Assembly: GCA_947303805.1 (NCBI GenBank)
Contig: CAMYZE010000002.1
Location: forward strand, 62,001-126,000
Direction: 5' to 3'
Source of the DNA: an uncultured Clostridia bacterium
GTDB taxonomy: Bacteria; Bacillota; Clostridia; Lachnospirales; Lachnospiraceae
DNA: 64,000 bases
The notes under the pieces are model-generated. The model was not told where the DNA came from and made no database searches. It saw nothing but the letters and a program-made list of their open reading frames with translations. This document shows positions 1-9,405 of this stretch, one piece after another. Position 1 is the first letter of the stretch; each line of letters starts with the position of its first letter. Position numbers and translations under genes: made by a program.

Positions 1-706
1 CTGATTTAAACTTATTTTTTTCAATTATAAATAATGATGCCGATAATGCAAATATCATTATTGTATAATTAGTATATGTATTTAAGTTTCCAATACTTGA
101 TGCAAACATTGCTTTTTGTTCACCAGAAACATTTTCAAAGAAGCCAAATGGGTCAAGCCAAAAGAAATCTAGTGTTCCCCAAATGCATGCAAAACAACCT
201 GCTAATATCGCAAAATCTAAATAAAAACTTTTAAACTTAAATGTTCTAGTCACAGCAATGTATGTTATAAAATAAATTATCCAGCATTCTAAACCTTGAT
301 ATCTGCCTGCATTACCAAAAAATGACTCTTCTTGAAAATCTGATCCAATTGTTGAAATAATCATTGAAATAATCATTATTAAGAAGAATACATCAGTAAT
401 AACAATATGTTTTTTAATATTTTCAATTCGAAATGAATTTATAAATCGTTTGATCGCCGGTGGAGAAGTTACTTGATTGTTAGCATCAATAAAAAAATAG
501 AGTAGACCTAATAAAACTAAAATGGAAACTAAAACTATACTCATAACTTTAAAAAACACATATCTAGCACCTAAAATATCAAAATATTTGTCATGTGTAT
601 ATAGGGGAAATATAACTAAAATTATAAAAACATATACTCCTGTTACCCCAGATGCAATATTTCTAAATATATCACTTAAACTTTCCTTTTTTTTGATTGA
701 AGCCAT
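1..706 (-). CDS. O-antigen ligase-like membrane protein (3' end outside window)
   Basis: Open from an ATG at 706 to the window edge, giving the first 235 residues. They form several hydrophobic helices (about residues 16-32, 50-68, 97-116 and later ones) joined by short loops. Two features recall the O-antigen ligase/polymerase (Wzy/WaaL) family: a GRYQG loop near residue 130 before a membrane segment, and SSIGNLNTYTNY near residue 207, close to the family pattern S-x-G-N-x-N. Such proteins join or polymerise lipid-linked sugar chains on the outer face of the membrane. AAGGAG lies just before the ATG. It follows the lipoprotein gene by 3 bases, so they share one transcript. The C-terminal catalytic loop is not visible, so polymerase versus ligase cannot be decided. 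Confidence 0.72.
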   Translation of the reverse strand, partial: MASIKKKESLSDIFRNIASGVTGVYVFIILVIFPLYTHDKYFDILGARYVFFKVMSIVLVSILVLLGLLYFFIDANNQVTSPPAIKRFINSFRIENIKKHIVITDVFFLIMIISMIISTIGSDFQEESFFGNAGRYQGLECWIIYFITYIAVTRTFKFKSFYLDFAILAGCFACIWGTLDFFWLDPFGFFENVSGEQKAMFASSIGNLNTYTNYTIMIFALSASLFIIEKNKFKS

Positions 707-709
707 ATA

Positions 710-1246
710 CTACTCCTTAATATACCTAGGATCAATAGTTATTTTTTCTCCAGCTTTAAACACTTTATCCATTAATACTGTTCCATCATCACAAGTAGCA
801 TTAATTTGCAGACTATATACATTAAATACTGTACCGAAATCTAAATATGTACCTTCATTATCAACATTTGGACTTTTGAATCTATAATCTTGTTCAGCCG
901 CATTTAATGCTATACCATTTAAAGCCATAGATAAAAATAAATTTAAATCTTCTATCGTAGTCCCATCTAAACATTTACAAGTTAAATTGATTGATTTATC
1001 AGTATTATTTCCAGAAATATCAAAACCATTTTCTTTTATAAAGAAAAATGGCATAACTTCTGATGATAGATAATCAATAACTGAATTATGCATAATTGTA
1101 AAATCTAGTTCGTAATCACCAGTTTGAATTTCAGTAACTGGTTTTTCTGATTTGATTTTCGAATAATCAATCTTCTTTTTACAAGATATTAAAGCAAATA
1201 ATGAAATTAACATCAATAAAACACATAAAGAGAGTCTCTTTAACAT
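710..1246 (-). CDS. Hypothetical lipoprotein
   Basis: 178 residues. A lysine/arginine start, a hydrophobic stretch and a lipobox ending LISC (Cys22) predict a lipid-anchored exported protein. The mature part (about 155 residues) contains two short cysteine spots (TCKC and TCDD) and mixed beta-type sequence. I do not recognise the family. It is the first gene of a two-gene transcript with the O-antigen-ligase-like gene, has a good ribosome site (AAGGAG) and follows a consensus promoter. A link to envelope polysaccharide export is inferred only from this position. Confidence 0.7.
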   Translation of the reverse strand: MLKRLSLCVLLMLISLFALISCKKKIDYSKIKSEKPVTEIQTGDYELDFTIMHNSVIDYLSSEVMPFFFIKENGFDISGNNTDKSINLTCKCLDGTTIEDLNLFLSMALNGIALNAAEQDYRFKSPNVDNEGTYLDFGTVFNVYSLQINATCDDGTVLMDKVFKAGEKITIDPRYIKE

Positions 1247-1296
1247 AATTATCTCCTTAATAAAAATTATTTAAGTATAAATTATATAACTTTACT

Positions 1297-1325
1297 ATTT
1301 TATCATAATTTAAAATATATGTCAA
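1297..1325 (-). promoter_or_regulatory. SigA-type promoter for lipoprotein/ligase transcript
   Basis: On the minus strand TTGACA (1320-1325), a 17-base spacer and TAAAAT (1297-1302), about 50 bases before the lipoprotein ATG. The -35 box directly follows the T-run of the htrA terminator, so the two signals are packed end to end. Confidence 0.75.
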
Positions 1326-1354
1326 AAAAATAGCCGTTTAAAACGGCTATTTTT
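1324..1354 (-). terminator. Intrinsic terminator after htrA
   Basis: A perfect inverted repeat (ATAGCCGTTT / AAACGGCTAT, 1330-1350) lies 16 bases after the htrA stop codon. On the minus strand it is followed by a run of seven T. The plus strand also has four T after the stem, so weak two-way action is possible. Confidence 0.85.
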
Positions 1355-1369
1355 AAGTTTATTTTATTA

Positions 1370-2719
1370 TTACCATCCAAATCTTCCGAAGTTTCTGAAT
1401 ATATCATCAAAGTCTTCAAATGGATCATAGTAATTACCATTATTATTTTGTGGGTTATTTTGATTCTGTTGATTGTCTTCAGTCTTCTTTGTTTCCGTTA
1501 CAGTCTTTTTTGCTAATTTTACTTTAAATTCTTTTTCAATATAACTACCACCATCCAATCGTTTAACCTTAATTGATACTTCTTGCCCAGCTCTTGTGTA
1601 TCTTAATAAGTCTTGTAGTTCAGAAACAGTTTTAACTGTTTGATCATCAAATGAGATTATTATATCTTTTTCTCTTAATTCCGAATTCTTTGCTGGAGAA
1701 TCATCACTAATTTTAAATACATATATTCCTTCTGGCATGTCTAAACTTTCTGCAGTTTGAGCATCAATATTTCTTGCAGTAATACCTAATTGCCCTTGTT
1801 CAGATTCTGGTATAGTTTCACGGTCTCTTCTCTTTGACATTGTTTCAATAACATCAGCAGCAACATTTATAGGAATTGCATACCCCATACCTTCAATTGC
1901 ATTTCCAGAGCTTTTTGCAACATTAATACCAATTAATTCTCCTCTTAAATTAAGTAGAGCACCTCCGGAATTACCAGGGTTGATTGCTGCATCTGTCTGA
2001 ATTAATTTTGAAGAATTACCGATCTCATCAATTTCTCTATCTTTAGCACTAATTATACCATAAGTAACTGACTGTCCAATTCCAAGTGCATTTCCTATAG
2101 CAACCACATGTTCCCCTACTTTAATATTATCAGAATTACCAATGTTTGATACTTTGATATCGTGGAGTATTTCTGGGTCAATATCTTTTTTAGATACAGA
2201 GATTATTGCTAAATCTTTTGAAGAATCAGTTCCTTTTATTGCAGCATCATAAGTTTTTGATTCATTAAAAGTTACAGAAAGACTGGTAGATTGCTGAACA
2301 ACATGGTTATTAGTTAAAATTATCACTTGTTCATCAGTCATTCCAACAATGACTCCACTACCTGATGCAGGAGCTTCATACTCTTGTGGTTGAACACGAT
2401 AACCAAAAATTGAATATCCATTTTGTGTAAATTTTTGCATATTAGTGATTGAAACAACTGTTGGCATTACATCACTAATCAAATCAGATAAATCATCATA
2501 ATAATTTACATTGTTATTTGGTCTAGATTTTTTTATTATTGATTTTGTTGCAGTAGTATTAATGCTATTATCACTTGTTGCATTTTCAATACTATTTACT
2601 ATTGCATTATTGTTCATAATCCCAAGCTTGGTCGAAAAAACACTCACGCCAACCATAACAAGACCTGCAATTAAACCAAATGCAATGGCTGAAATAATTA
2701 CTGTTAATACTTTTTTCAT
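1370..2719 (-). CDS. htrA: HtrA/DegP-family membrane-anchored serine protease
   Basis: 449 residues. An N-terminal membrane anchor (about 5-30) is followed by a trypsin-like domain with the triad His139 (TNNHVV), Asp169 (SSKDLAII) and Ser251 (GNSGGAL), then one PDZ domain (about 309-402). The C-terminal tail is rich in Gln/Asn and ends in an aromatic/acidic segment. This layout matches HtrA-type quality-control proteases acting outside the membrane. The start is the ATG with AAGGAGTG upstream. The tail (about 405-449) is low complexity. It lies after the LCP gene with its own possible promoter and a strong terminator, so it is probably transcribed at least partly alone. Confidence 0.95.
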   Translation of the reverse strand: MKKVLTVIISAIAFGLIAGLVMVGVSVFSTKLGIMNNNAIVNSIENATSDNSINTTATKSIIKKSRPNNNVNYYDDLSDLISDVMPTVVSITNMQKFTQNGYSIFGYRVQPQEYEAPASGSGVIVGMTDEQVIILTNNHVVQQSTSLSVTFNESKTYDAAIKGTDSSKDLAIISVSKKDIDPEILHDIKVSNIGNSDNIKVGEHVVAIGNALGIGQSVTYGIISAKDREIDEIGNSSKLIQTDAAINPGNSGGALLNLRGELIGINVAKSSGNAIEGMGYAIPINVAADVIETMSKRRDRETIPESEQGQLGITARNIDAQTAESLDMPEGIYVFKISDDSPAKNSELREKDIIISFDDQTVKTVSELQDLLRYTRAGQEVSIKVKRLDGGSYIEKEFKVKLAKKTVTETKKTEDNQQNQNNPQNNNGNYYDPFEDFDDIFRNFGRFGW

Positions 2720-2757
2720 TATATATCACTCCTTTATTTATATCTTTAAGTTATTAT

Positions 2758-2787
2758 TTTATAATAATGTTGTGAAAAAATTGTGTA
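2758..2787 (-). promoter_or_regulatory. Possible promoter for htrA
   Basis: TACACA (2782-2787), 18-base spacer, TATAAA (2758-2763) on the minus strand, in the 88-base gap between LCP and htrA. The -35 box is a weak match, so this is a tentative call in AT-rich DNA. Confidence 0.35.
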
Positions 2788-2807
2788 TAAAATATATAAA
2801 TTTTATG

Positions 2808-4697
2808 TTAATAAGGAGCTGTTAAAATAGGCACTATGTCCGAAGAATCTAAACTCTGATTATTATTAGGTGATATTGGCGCTGGACTATTATTATTTGT
2901 TGGACTACTTCCCGGTGGTCCTGCAACAACGACGCCTTCCCCTGCATTACTTATATTAGTACCAGGCATAGAATTCAAATTTGTATTTTCTCTATTGATT
3001 GCTTCACCATCATTTTTAGGCACCCCAGGTGCTTCGTAGACTGTCACATCCCCACTTCCAGGTGGTTGTTGGGTTGTATTATTTGACTCACTACTACTTA
3101 TAGGTTTATTTTGATTATTTGAATTTATGCTTACGTTATCATCATTTTCTGGTTCTTCAGGATAGCTGTCAGCATCAACAATTTTCAAATTATTTGGAGC
3201 AGTAACAGGTATAGGTTCTTTTGATTTTATATTTGATCCAGATGCAACTTTACTTTGTACTTTCTTATTCTTACCATTGTCAGATTGTGATTCTACTAAG
3301 ATTGACTCAAGTTTTGAACTTTCTTTTATACTTTCATTTATTCTATTTTCTTCAGTGTATTTTGCTCTTAATTCAATAATTCTATTACTATATCGCTTAA
3401 CAGCATTTGTAGGAGAATAATCATCAACATTAAATAAAATTTTATGTAATTTTATAACCGCTTTTTCTAAATTTAATGGCACAACACAATCTCCACTTCC
3501 TCCCATACTCATTGTAATAACATTATTAACATCTGGACATCCAGCTGATTCTGTAATATTTATAGTTCTAACAATACTAAGCAAGGATAATAACTCTGTC
3601 ATATCAAACGCATATGCAATTTGTGGCAATACAGCTTCACTTATTAACCTTAGTCTTGGTATATCTAATTGCTTTGCCTTTTCTAAACATAATGATATTA
3701 CTTTTTTTTGCCTTTCAACTCTTTGAAAATCACTATCCATTAGCCTTAGTCTGCCATATGCTACAGCTTGAACACCATCAAGATGTTGCATACCTGATTT
3801 CTTTATATAATGAGCTGCAGGATTTTTAGCATCAATACCAGTTGCAATACATGTTTCATGGATGAATGCATTCATGTACGTATATTCAGATTTTGTAATT
3901 TCAAGATCAATTCCACCAAGCAGTTCAATTCCATCTGCAACTGCTTTCCAATTAAATGCAAAATAACTATCTATGTTTAAATCAAAATTTTTATTTAATG
4001 TTTTTACGGCTTGCTCTGGTCCGCCTCTTCTATATGCAGCATTAAGTTTATCATATAAATTATTATCAGTTACACTTAAATATAAATCTCTATATACAGA
4101 TATTAATTGTGCATCACCAGTTTCTAAATTGAGATTAACAATGAGGTTGACATCAGCATTATTTCCCTTGTCAACGCTGCCAGTTCTAGAATCAACTCCA
4201 AAAATCGCAGCTGTTTTATAACCTTTCATAATTTTTATTGTTTCTTCAGGTATCTCTTTATTTACTACTTTGGCTATATTAAATGGTGGAGTTTGGGTTA
4301 AATTTGCTAATCTATATATTGAGCCAACAAAATAAATTCCAACTAAAGTAAAAATTTCAACAAAAAACATTGCTATTATTAATTTGATATTTGTTTTTCT
4401 TTTCTTAATAACATTGATATTATTATTCTTTTCATTATAATCAAAATAATTATATTTTTTAATTCGTTTATTATATTCGCTGTGACTATTAATTTCTTCA
4501 AACTTATGTTTATCAAAATTAATATCTCGTAATTTTTCTTTAATATCTATATCATTATTTTTAGCTTTAGAAATTCCAAATAATTTACTAGGATTTTTTC
4601 CAATTAAAGAAAGTACTGAACTATACTCAGAATCTTTGTTATTAATATTTTCATTTTTATCTTGAGTAAATCTACCCCTATTACCTAACAATGACAT
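2808..4697 (-). CDS. LytR-CpsA-Psr (LCP) family cell-wall polymer attachment protein
   Basis: 629 residues: a charged cytoplasmic part of about 100 residues, one membrane helix (about 104-128) and an LCP domain (about 162-345) carrying GVDSR, the SVYRDLYL stretch with its Arg-Asp pair, and further Arg residues typical of the pyrophosphate-binding pocket. LCP enzymes move lipid-linked glycopolymers to peptidoglycan. The last 200 residues are disordered, rich in Ser, Asn and Pro with several PPGS-type repeats, which suggests a spacer within the wall. The cytoplasmic part is longer than in most family members. It closes the polysaccharide operon, so it likely attaches that polymer. Confidence 0.93.
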   Translation of the reverse strand: MSLLGNRGRFTQDKNENINNKDSEYSSVLSLIGKNPSKLFGISKAKNNDIDIKEKLRDINFDKHKFEEINSHSEYNKRIKKYNYFDYNEKNNNINVIKKRKTNIKLIIAMFFVEIFTLVGIYFVGSIYRLANLTQTPPFNIAKVVNKEIPEETIKIMKGYKTAAIFGVDSRTGSVDKGNNADVNLIVNLNLETGDAQLISVYRDLYLSVTDNNLYDKLNAAYRRGGPEQAVKTLNKNFDLNIDSYFAFNWKAVADGIELLGGIDLEITKSEYTYMNAFIHETCIATGIDAKNPAAHYIKKSGMQHLDGVQAVAYGRLRLMDSDFQRVERQKKVISLCLEKAKQLDIPRLRLISEAVLPQIAYAFDMTELLSLLSIVRTINITESAGCPDVNNVITMSMGGSGDCVVPLNLEKAVIKLHKILFNVDDYSPTNAVKRYSNRIIELRAKYTEENRINESIKESSKLESILVESQSDNGKNKKVQSKVASGSNIKSKEPIPVTAPNNLKIVDADSYPEEPENDDNVSINSNNQNKPISSSESNNTTQQPPGSGDVTVYEAPGVPKNDGEAINRENTNLNSMPGTNISNAGEGVVVAGPPGSSPTNNNSPAPISPNNNQSLDSSDIVPILTAPY

Positions 4698-4704
4698 ATA
4701 TCAC

Positions 4705-6114
4705 CTAATAAGCATTTTTATTAACAAATCCAAAAAATATTGTAAGCAATAATATTTTAATATCAAGACCTAATGTCCAATTTTCTATATACCAAATATC
4801 ATATTGTATTCTTTTTTCAATATCAGTATCACCTCTAAGTCCATTAATTTGAGCCCAACCAGTCATTCCAGGTCTTACTTGATGTTTAATCATATATCTA
4901 GGTATAGTCTCTTTAAATTCATCGACAAATTGTTGTCTTTCAGGTCTTGGTCCAACAAGAGACATATCACCCAATAGAACATTAAAAAACTGTGGTAACT
5001 CATCAAAACTAATTCTTCTAATTATAGCACCGATTTTTGTCGTTCGTGGATCATTTTTTACAGTCCATGCCTTTTTTTCTTCTTCATCAATTTGTTCAAC
5101 CATTGATCTAAACTTATACATAGTAAAAGGCTTATTATGTAATCCAACTCGCTCTTGTTTAAATATTATTGGTCCTTTTGAAGTAAGTTTAATAATTATA
5201 GATAAAATCAAAAATATTGGAGAAAAAACAATAATTCCAAACACTGAACCTAAAATATCAATTGTCCTTTTAATTATCCTATTAAATAAATTTTGTAACG
5301 GCACAGCTCTAATATTTATCACTGGCATTCCATCAAAATCTTCAGTTAATGGTTTTGTAGGTATTATAGTCCCATAATCCGGGATAAATTTTGTATGAAT
5401 GCCAGACTTTTCACATATTGACACAACATTTTTTAATTTGTCATACTCATTTAAACCTAAAGTAATAATTACTTCGTCAAAATCGTTATTGTCAATTAAA
5501 GACTTTAAATTAATAATTCTATCTATAACTCTCACATTTCTATAGTCACTATTAAGCTTATGATTATCGTCTACTATTCCATAAACATGATATCCCCACC
5601 CTGGGTTTTTATTTACTTTATCTATAAATTTAAAAGCAGCATCACTATAACCAACTAAAAGTATATGTTTTTGGTTAAAACCTTTTTTTCTAAATATTCT
5701 TAATAATACTCTTACGAAATTTCTAGAAATTACCTCTAATACTATATTAAAAATTCCAAAAGTAAAAATCATGATTCGTGAAAAATTTGAAAAGTAAGGA
5801 TTCTTACTACCGACAAAAAGTATAGTATTTATGATTAATAAACCTAAAATATTCGACTCAAGTATTCTAGAAAATTCTGCAAAAACTCCAAAAGTTCTAT
5901 TAACTCTATATAATCCAAAAATTGTATATAATACTAAGAATAAAGGAACAATTACAATTAATGCCGCAAAGTAAATATTACTTGGCAAAACTCCAACAGT
6001 TAAGTTATCTCTCATATATATTATTACTAACCAAGCAAAAATATATGAAGCAGCAATAATTATTGCATCTACAGGGAAAAATATACTATTTAATTGTTCA
6101 TTTTGACTTTTCAT
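4705..6114 (-). CDS. Polyprenyl-phosphate sugar-1-phosphate transferase (initiating glycosyltransferase)
   Basis: 469 residues. Four to five N-terminal membrane helices and a nucleotide-binding-like CoA-type segment (ILLVGYSDAA near 151) come before the bacterial sugar transferase domain (about 280-465), which shows KRTIDI, the KFRSM segment and DELPQ...MSLVGPRPE. Enzymes of the WbaP/CpsE/WcaJ type load the first sugar phosphate onto undecaprenyl phosphate at the inner membrane face. It overlaps the upstream glycosyltransferase by one base (TAATG), which indicates translational coupling, and the LCP gene follows 7 bases later. The sugar cannot be told from sequence. Confidence 0.95.
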   Translation of the reverse strand: MKSQNEQLNSIFFPVDAIIIAASYIFAWLVIIYMRDNLTVGVLPSNIYFAALIVIVPLFLVLYTIFGLYRVNRTFGVFAEFSRILESNILGLLIINTILFVGSKNPYFSNFSRIMIFTFGIFNIVLEVISRNFVRVLLRIFRKKGFNQKHILLVGYSDAAFKFIDKVNKNPGWGYHVYGIVDDNHKLNSDYRNVRVIDRIINLKSLIDNNDFDEVIITLGLNEYDKLKNVVSICEKSGIHTKFIPDYGTIIPTKPLTEDFDGMPVINIRAVPLQNLFNRIIKRTIDILGSVFGIIVFSPIFLILSIIIKLTSKGPIIFKQERVGLHNKPFTMYKFRSMVEQIDEEEKKAWTVKNDPRTTKIGAIIRRISFDELPQFFNVLLGDMSLVGPRPERQQFVDEFKETIPRYMIKHQVRPGMTGWAQINGLRGDTDIEKRIQYDIWYIENWTLGLDIKILLLTIFFGFVNKNAY

Positions 6115-7106
6115 TATGAATGTCTATATATTAAATTTAAAATATATCTAATTGTATTTAAAATCAATTCTATTTCTATATATATAAAACTAAAAATATT
6201 AATCTTTTCAAAATTATTTTTTTTAATACTAGTTAGATTTTTAAAACCATCATATATGCCAAAGAAGTAGTCTAAGCCAAAACCCTTAGTTGCAAAAAAT
6301 ATCTGCTTAGTCAAAATTCCGACAAATAAAGGAAAAATGTTTAATAAAATTTGAAGGTATGGCATATTTTTATATACTAAGAAAATGCTATTTCTTGCAG
6401 AAGTTCTTACTTTAAATTCATTATACTTTGACCCACTTGTTGCACTGCCAAGATGATAACACTTAGCAGTAAAACAATTTCTAATATTATAGCCATATAG
6501 TTTTGCCCTATATGATAAATCAATGTCTTCTAAGTATGCAAAAAAGTTTTCATCCAAGAAACCAATTTTACTCAAAATCGAGTTACTATATATTGATGCA
6601 CCTCCGCAAGCACTGAAGCAATACTCATTTTTGCGAATGGATTCAACTTTTTCACCAATGTGGCCTTGAAATCCCCATCCAAGAATAGTATAAAAGTCAC
6701 CAAAGCTATCAACTAAATCCTTATTGTGATAGTTGATCATCATTGAAGATACCGCAAAAGTGTTGTAATCGTGTTTAATGCTAAATGCTAATTCTTTAAC
6801 AAAGTCTTTTTCAACATATGCATCATTATTTAATAAAATTGAATAGTCATATCCCTCATTAATTGAATATTCAAAACCACGGTTTACAGCATATGCAAAT
6901 CCAGTATTTTCATTTAATAAGATATAATGATAATTTTTATTAAAATTACAAATATCATAAATATATTCAGCAGAACCATCGGTCGAGCCATTATCAACAA
7001 TCAAAACATCAAAGTTTTCATAACTTTGTTGCTCTAAATGGTACAAACATTCTTTTAATAGAATTAGTTTGTTGTAATGTGGAATTATAATTAATATTTT
7101 ATTCAT
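6114..7106 (-). CDS. Family 2 glycosyltransferase
   Basis: 330 residues. The GT2 fold begins at residue 4 (IIIPHYN), with VDNGSTDGS near 36-44, LLNNDAYV as the DxD-type metal site near 90, and ACGGASIYS plus an ED pair (LEDIDLSYR) near 190. The C-terminal 90 residues hold one or two hydrophobic segments, so the protein is probably membrane associated. The pattern resembles rhamnosyltransferase-like enzymes of polysaccharide clusters. Its start overlaps the end of the large bifunctional transferase by 8 bases. Confidence 0.93.
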   Translation of the reverse strand: MNKILIIIPHYNKLILLKECLYHLEQQSYENFDVLIVDNGSTDGSAEYIYDICNFNKNYHYILLNENTGFAYAVNRGFEYSINEGYDYSILLNNDAYVEKDFVKELAFSIKHDYNTFAVSSMMINYHNKDLVDSFGDFYTILGWGFQGHIGEKVESIRKNEYCFSACGGASIYSNSILSKIGFLDENFFAYLEDIDLSYRAKLYGYNIRNCFTAKCYHLGSATSGSKYNEFKVRTSARNSIFLVYKNMPYLQILLNIFPLFVGILTKQIFFATKGFGLDYFFGIYDGFKNLTSIKKNNFEKINIFSFIYIEIELILNTIRYILNLIYRHS

Positions 7107-9405
7107 TAATTGTTTTCATTATATCTCTAATCTCATCTGGAATAGGAAACGGTTCTCCAATTTTTTCATATTTTAAATTTCTTAATGCAAAATTATTTTG
7201 TCTTAAAGTAAGATTCGGGTTATAGTATTCATCAATTGTATTAAGCTTACCACTCCACCTTTTAACAAAAAATGCAAATTCATTATTAAATCTTTTAACT
7301 TTCTCAGGAGTATCTTCTAAACCTCTACTTTTACTTTCATAATGATAAAACGAACTATATGGATTATATACTATCAGATATCCAAGCTTTCTTATTCTAA
7401 GGCATAAATCAATATCATTAAATGCAATTTTTAGTTTTTCATCAAAACCACCTATTTTATCAAAGACTTCTGTTTTAGTCATAAGGCATGCCGCAGTAAC
7501 AGCATTTAAATCTTGTACCATCTGAGCTCTATTCATATAAGTATGGTCTAAATCACTAATCCCTTTAAACAAATGATCGGCAATGCCACCTATACCAATC
7601 ACGACTCCAGCATGTTGATATGTCTTATCTTTATATAAAAGTTTTGAGCCCACAGCACCAACATCATCACGCTTAAGATAAGAAATCATCTCATGTATAC
7701 TATCCGGATTAATCATCTCTACATCATTATTTAAAAATAACAAGTATTGTCCAGATGCAAATTTTCTAGCGAAATTATTAATTTTTGAATAATTGAAAGA
7801 TCCTTCATATTTTATAATCTTTATTTTAGTATTTGATTTAACAGAATCGTAATATTTAAATGTTTCATTATCTGTAGAATTATTTTCACATATAATAATA
7901 TCTAAGTTTTTATAATTACAAGCAAAAAGTGATTTTAAGACTAAATCAAGATCATTGACATGATCCTTATTTGGAATAATTATACTTATTAATGGTTCAT
8001 CAGTACATATTTTATATACAGTGTGATAAATTCCGAAATCAAATCCTTTTTCAACTCTTTCTACAGTAGGAAAATTTATTTTTGTGTTTTTATAAAAATC
8101 AAGTATGGCTTTTTCTCCATTAGAAAATGCATATGTCTTACTATCTGTATTTTTTGATGTAGATTTCTTATGACATCTCCAATGATAAAGAACTTTTGGT
8201 ATATGATATATAGAACTTACATCATATTTTCCATTAGAGTATGTTCTATTTATAATAAGATTAACCAATCTTAAAAACAAATCATAATCTTGCGCTCCAT
8301 TATATTCTGCTCGCTCATACACTCCATTTTTTTCATAAAGTTCGTCAAGCAATGTTTTTTTTATAGATGTTAAGTGGCAAAAGTAATTAACAGAAAGTAG
8401 CATATCTAAATTAAAATCTGGTTTAAAAGCTGGCTCGAAATATGATGCATCCTTTGTATCAACTTTATCTTCATCAGAATATATCAATTCTAAATTCGCA
8501 TTTTCGTTGATTGCACTTGCCACATTGTATAATGCATCAAGTGTAAGTGCATCATCATGGTCACAAAGAACTATATAGTCTCCTTTTGCCATCTTTATAG
8601 CTTCATTAGTATTATCAGCAATACTTTTGTTTTCGTTTAAATACTTAATCTTAATAACTTGTTTTAATTTTTCGTCTTTTGCAAAAAGATTTTCGAAAAA
8701 AATTCGAGGATTATTCTTACATGTTTTATAGTTTGTAGCGTCAGCAACGCATACTTCAAAATTTGTATACGTTTGCCTTAAAATTGAATCAAATAGTAAA
8801 TTCAAAAACTCATCACTTGTATCATAAATCGGGATGACTATAGAAAACTTTGGTCCATGTTGAAATTGTATTGACCTTAGTGATTCAATCTCGTCATCAG
8901 TTGTTTTAGTTAATTCATACCATTCTGAATAATCATAATCAACATTTAAACCCGAAAGTTTTCGCTTGGTTTTTTTAAAAAACTCTTTTAGACCTTCTTT
9001 GATTAAAAAATCAAATGCTCTCTTAAATGTATTCTTATTAAAATAAGCAATAACTAATTCTTTTTTTCTTCTACTTGCTGTATTGAAATTTTCAATAATT
9101 TTCATATTAAGTTTTTCAGTTATAATATGATTTTCAGTTTCTATTATTAAATGATAAGTTATATCATTATTCTCATCGTAATTAAATTCAATATCAAATC
9201 CAAAATTTCTATCGCCATCATAATTCTCTAAATAAATTTGAGTAACATCGTCTCTCTTAAGTCTAACAAGTTTAAAATCAATATTATTTTTATTGTTATC
9301 TAATACCTTAAACTTAACTTCACTTTGTGGATTTTTTGGTAAAACCCAGCCTTGAATGTGAATGTTGCCATCAGATATTCTTTTTATATCAATCTTATAA
9401 TTCAA
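7099..9405 (-). CDS. Two-domain family 2 glycosyltransferase
   Basis: 768 residues with two GT2 domains: one at about 180-430 (FSIVIPIYDTSDEF; DHDDALT as DxD) and one at about 470-720 (LISIIIPNKDH; FLNNDVEM as DxD; FNDIDLCLRIR). Such tandem enzymes add two sugars or extend a chain. The first 100 residues are a separate beta-rich module (GNIHIQGWVLPKNP), similar to modules found ahead of GT2 domains in other polysaccharide enzymes. The start is a TTG directly after the previous stop codon; AAAGGA lies 11 bases upstream and no early ATG exists in frame. Confidence 0.92.
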   Translation of the reverse strand: MNYKIDIKRISDGNIHIQGWVLPKNPQSEVKFKVLDNNKNNIDFKLVRLKRDDVTQIYLENYDGDRNFGFDIEFNYDENNDITYHLIIETENHIITEKLNMKIIENFNTASRRKKELVIAYFNKNTFKRAFDFLIKEGLKEFFKKTKRKLSGLNVDYDYSEWYELTKTTDDEIESLRSIQFQHGPKFSIVIPIYDTSDEFLNLLFDSILRQTYTNFEVCVADATNYKTCKNNPRIFFENLFAKDEKLKQVIKIKYLNENKSIADNTNEAIKMAKGDYIVLCDHDDALTLDALYNVASAINENANLELIYSDEDKVDTKDASYFEPAFKPDFNLDMLLSVNYFCHLTSIKKTLLDELYEKNGVYERAEYNGAQDYDLFLRLVNLIINRTYSNGKYDVSSIYHIPKVLYHWRCHKKSTSKNTDSKTYAFSNGEKAILDFYKNTKINFPTVERVEKGFDFGIYHTVYKICTDEPLISIIIPNKDHVNDLDLVLKSLFACNYKNLDIIICENNSTDNETFKYYDSVKSNTKIKIIKYEGSFNYSKINNFARKFASGQYLLFLNNDVEMINPDSIHEMISYLKRDDVGAVGSKLLYKDKTYQHAGVVIGIGGIADHLFKGISDLDHTYMNRAQMVQDLNAVTAACLMTKTEVFDKIGGFDEKLKIAFNDIDLCLRIRKLGYLIVYNPYSSFYHYESKSRGLEDTPEKVKRFNNEFAFFVKRWSGKLNTIDEYYNPNLTLRQNNFALRNLKYEKIGEPFPIPDEIRDIMKTINE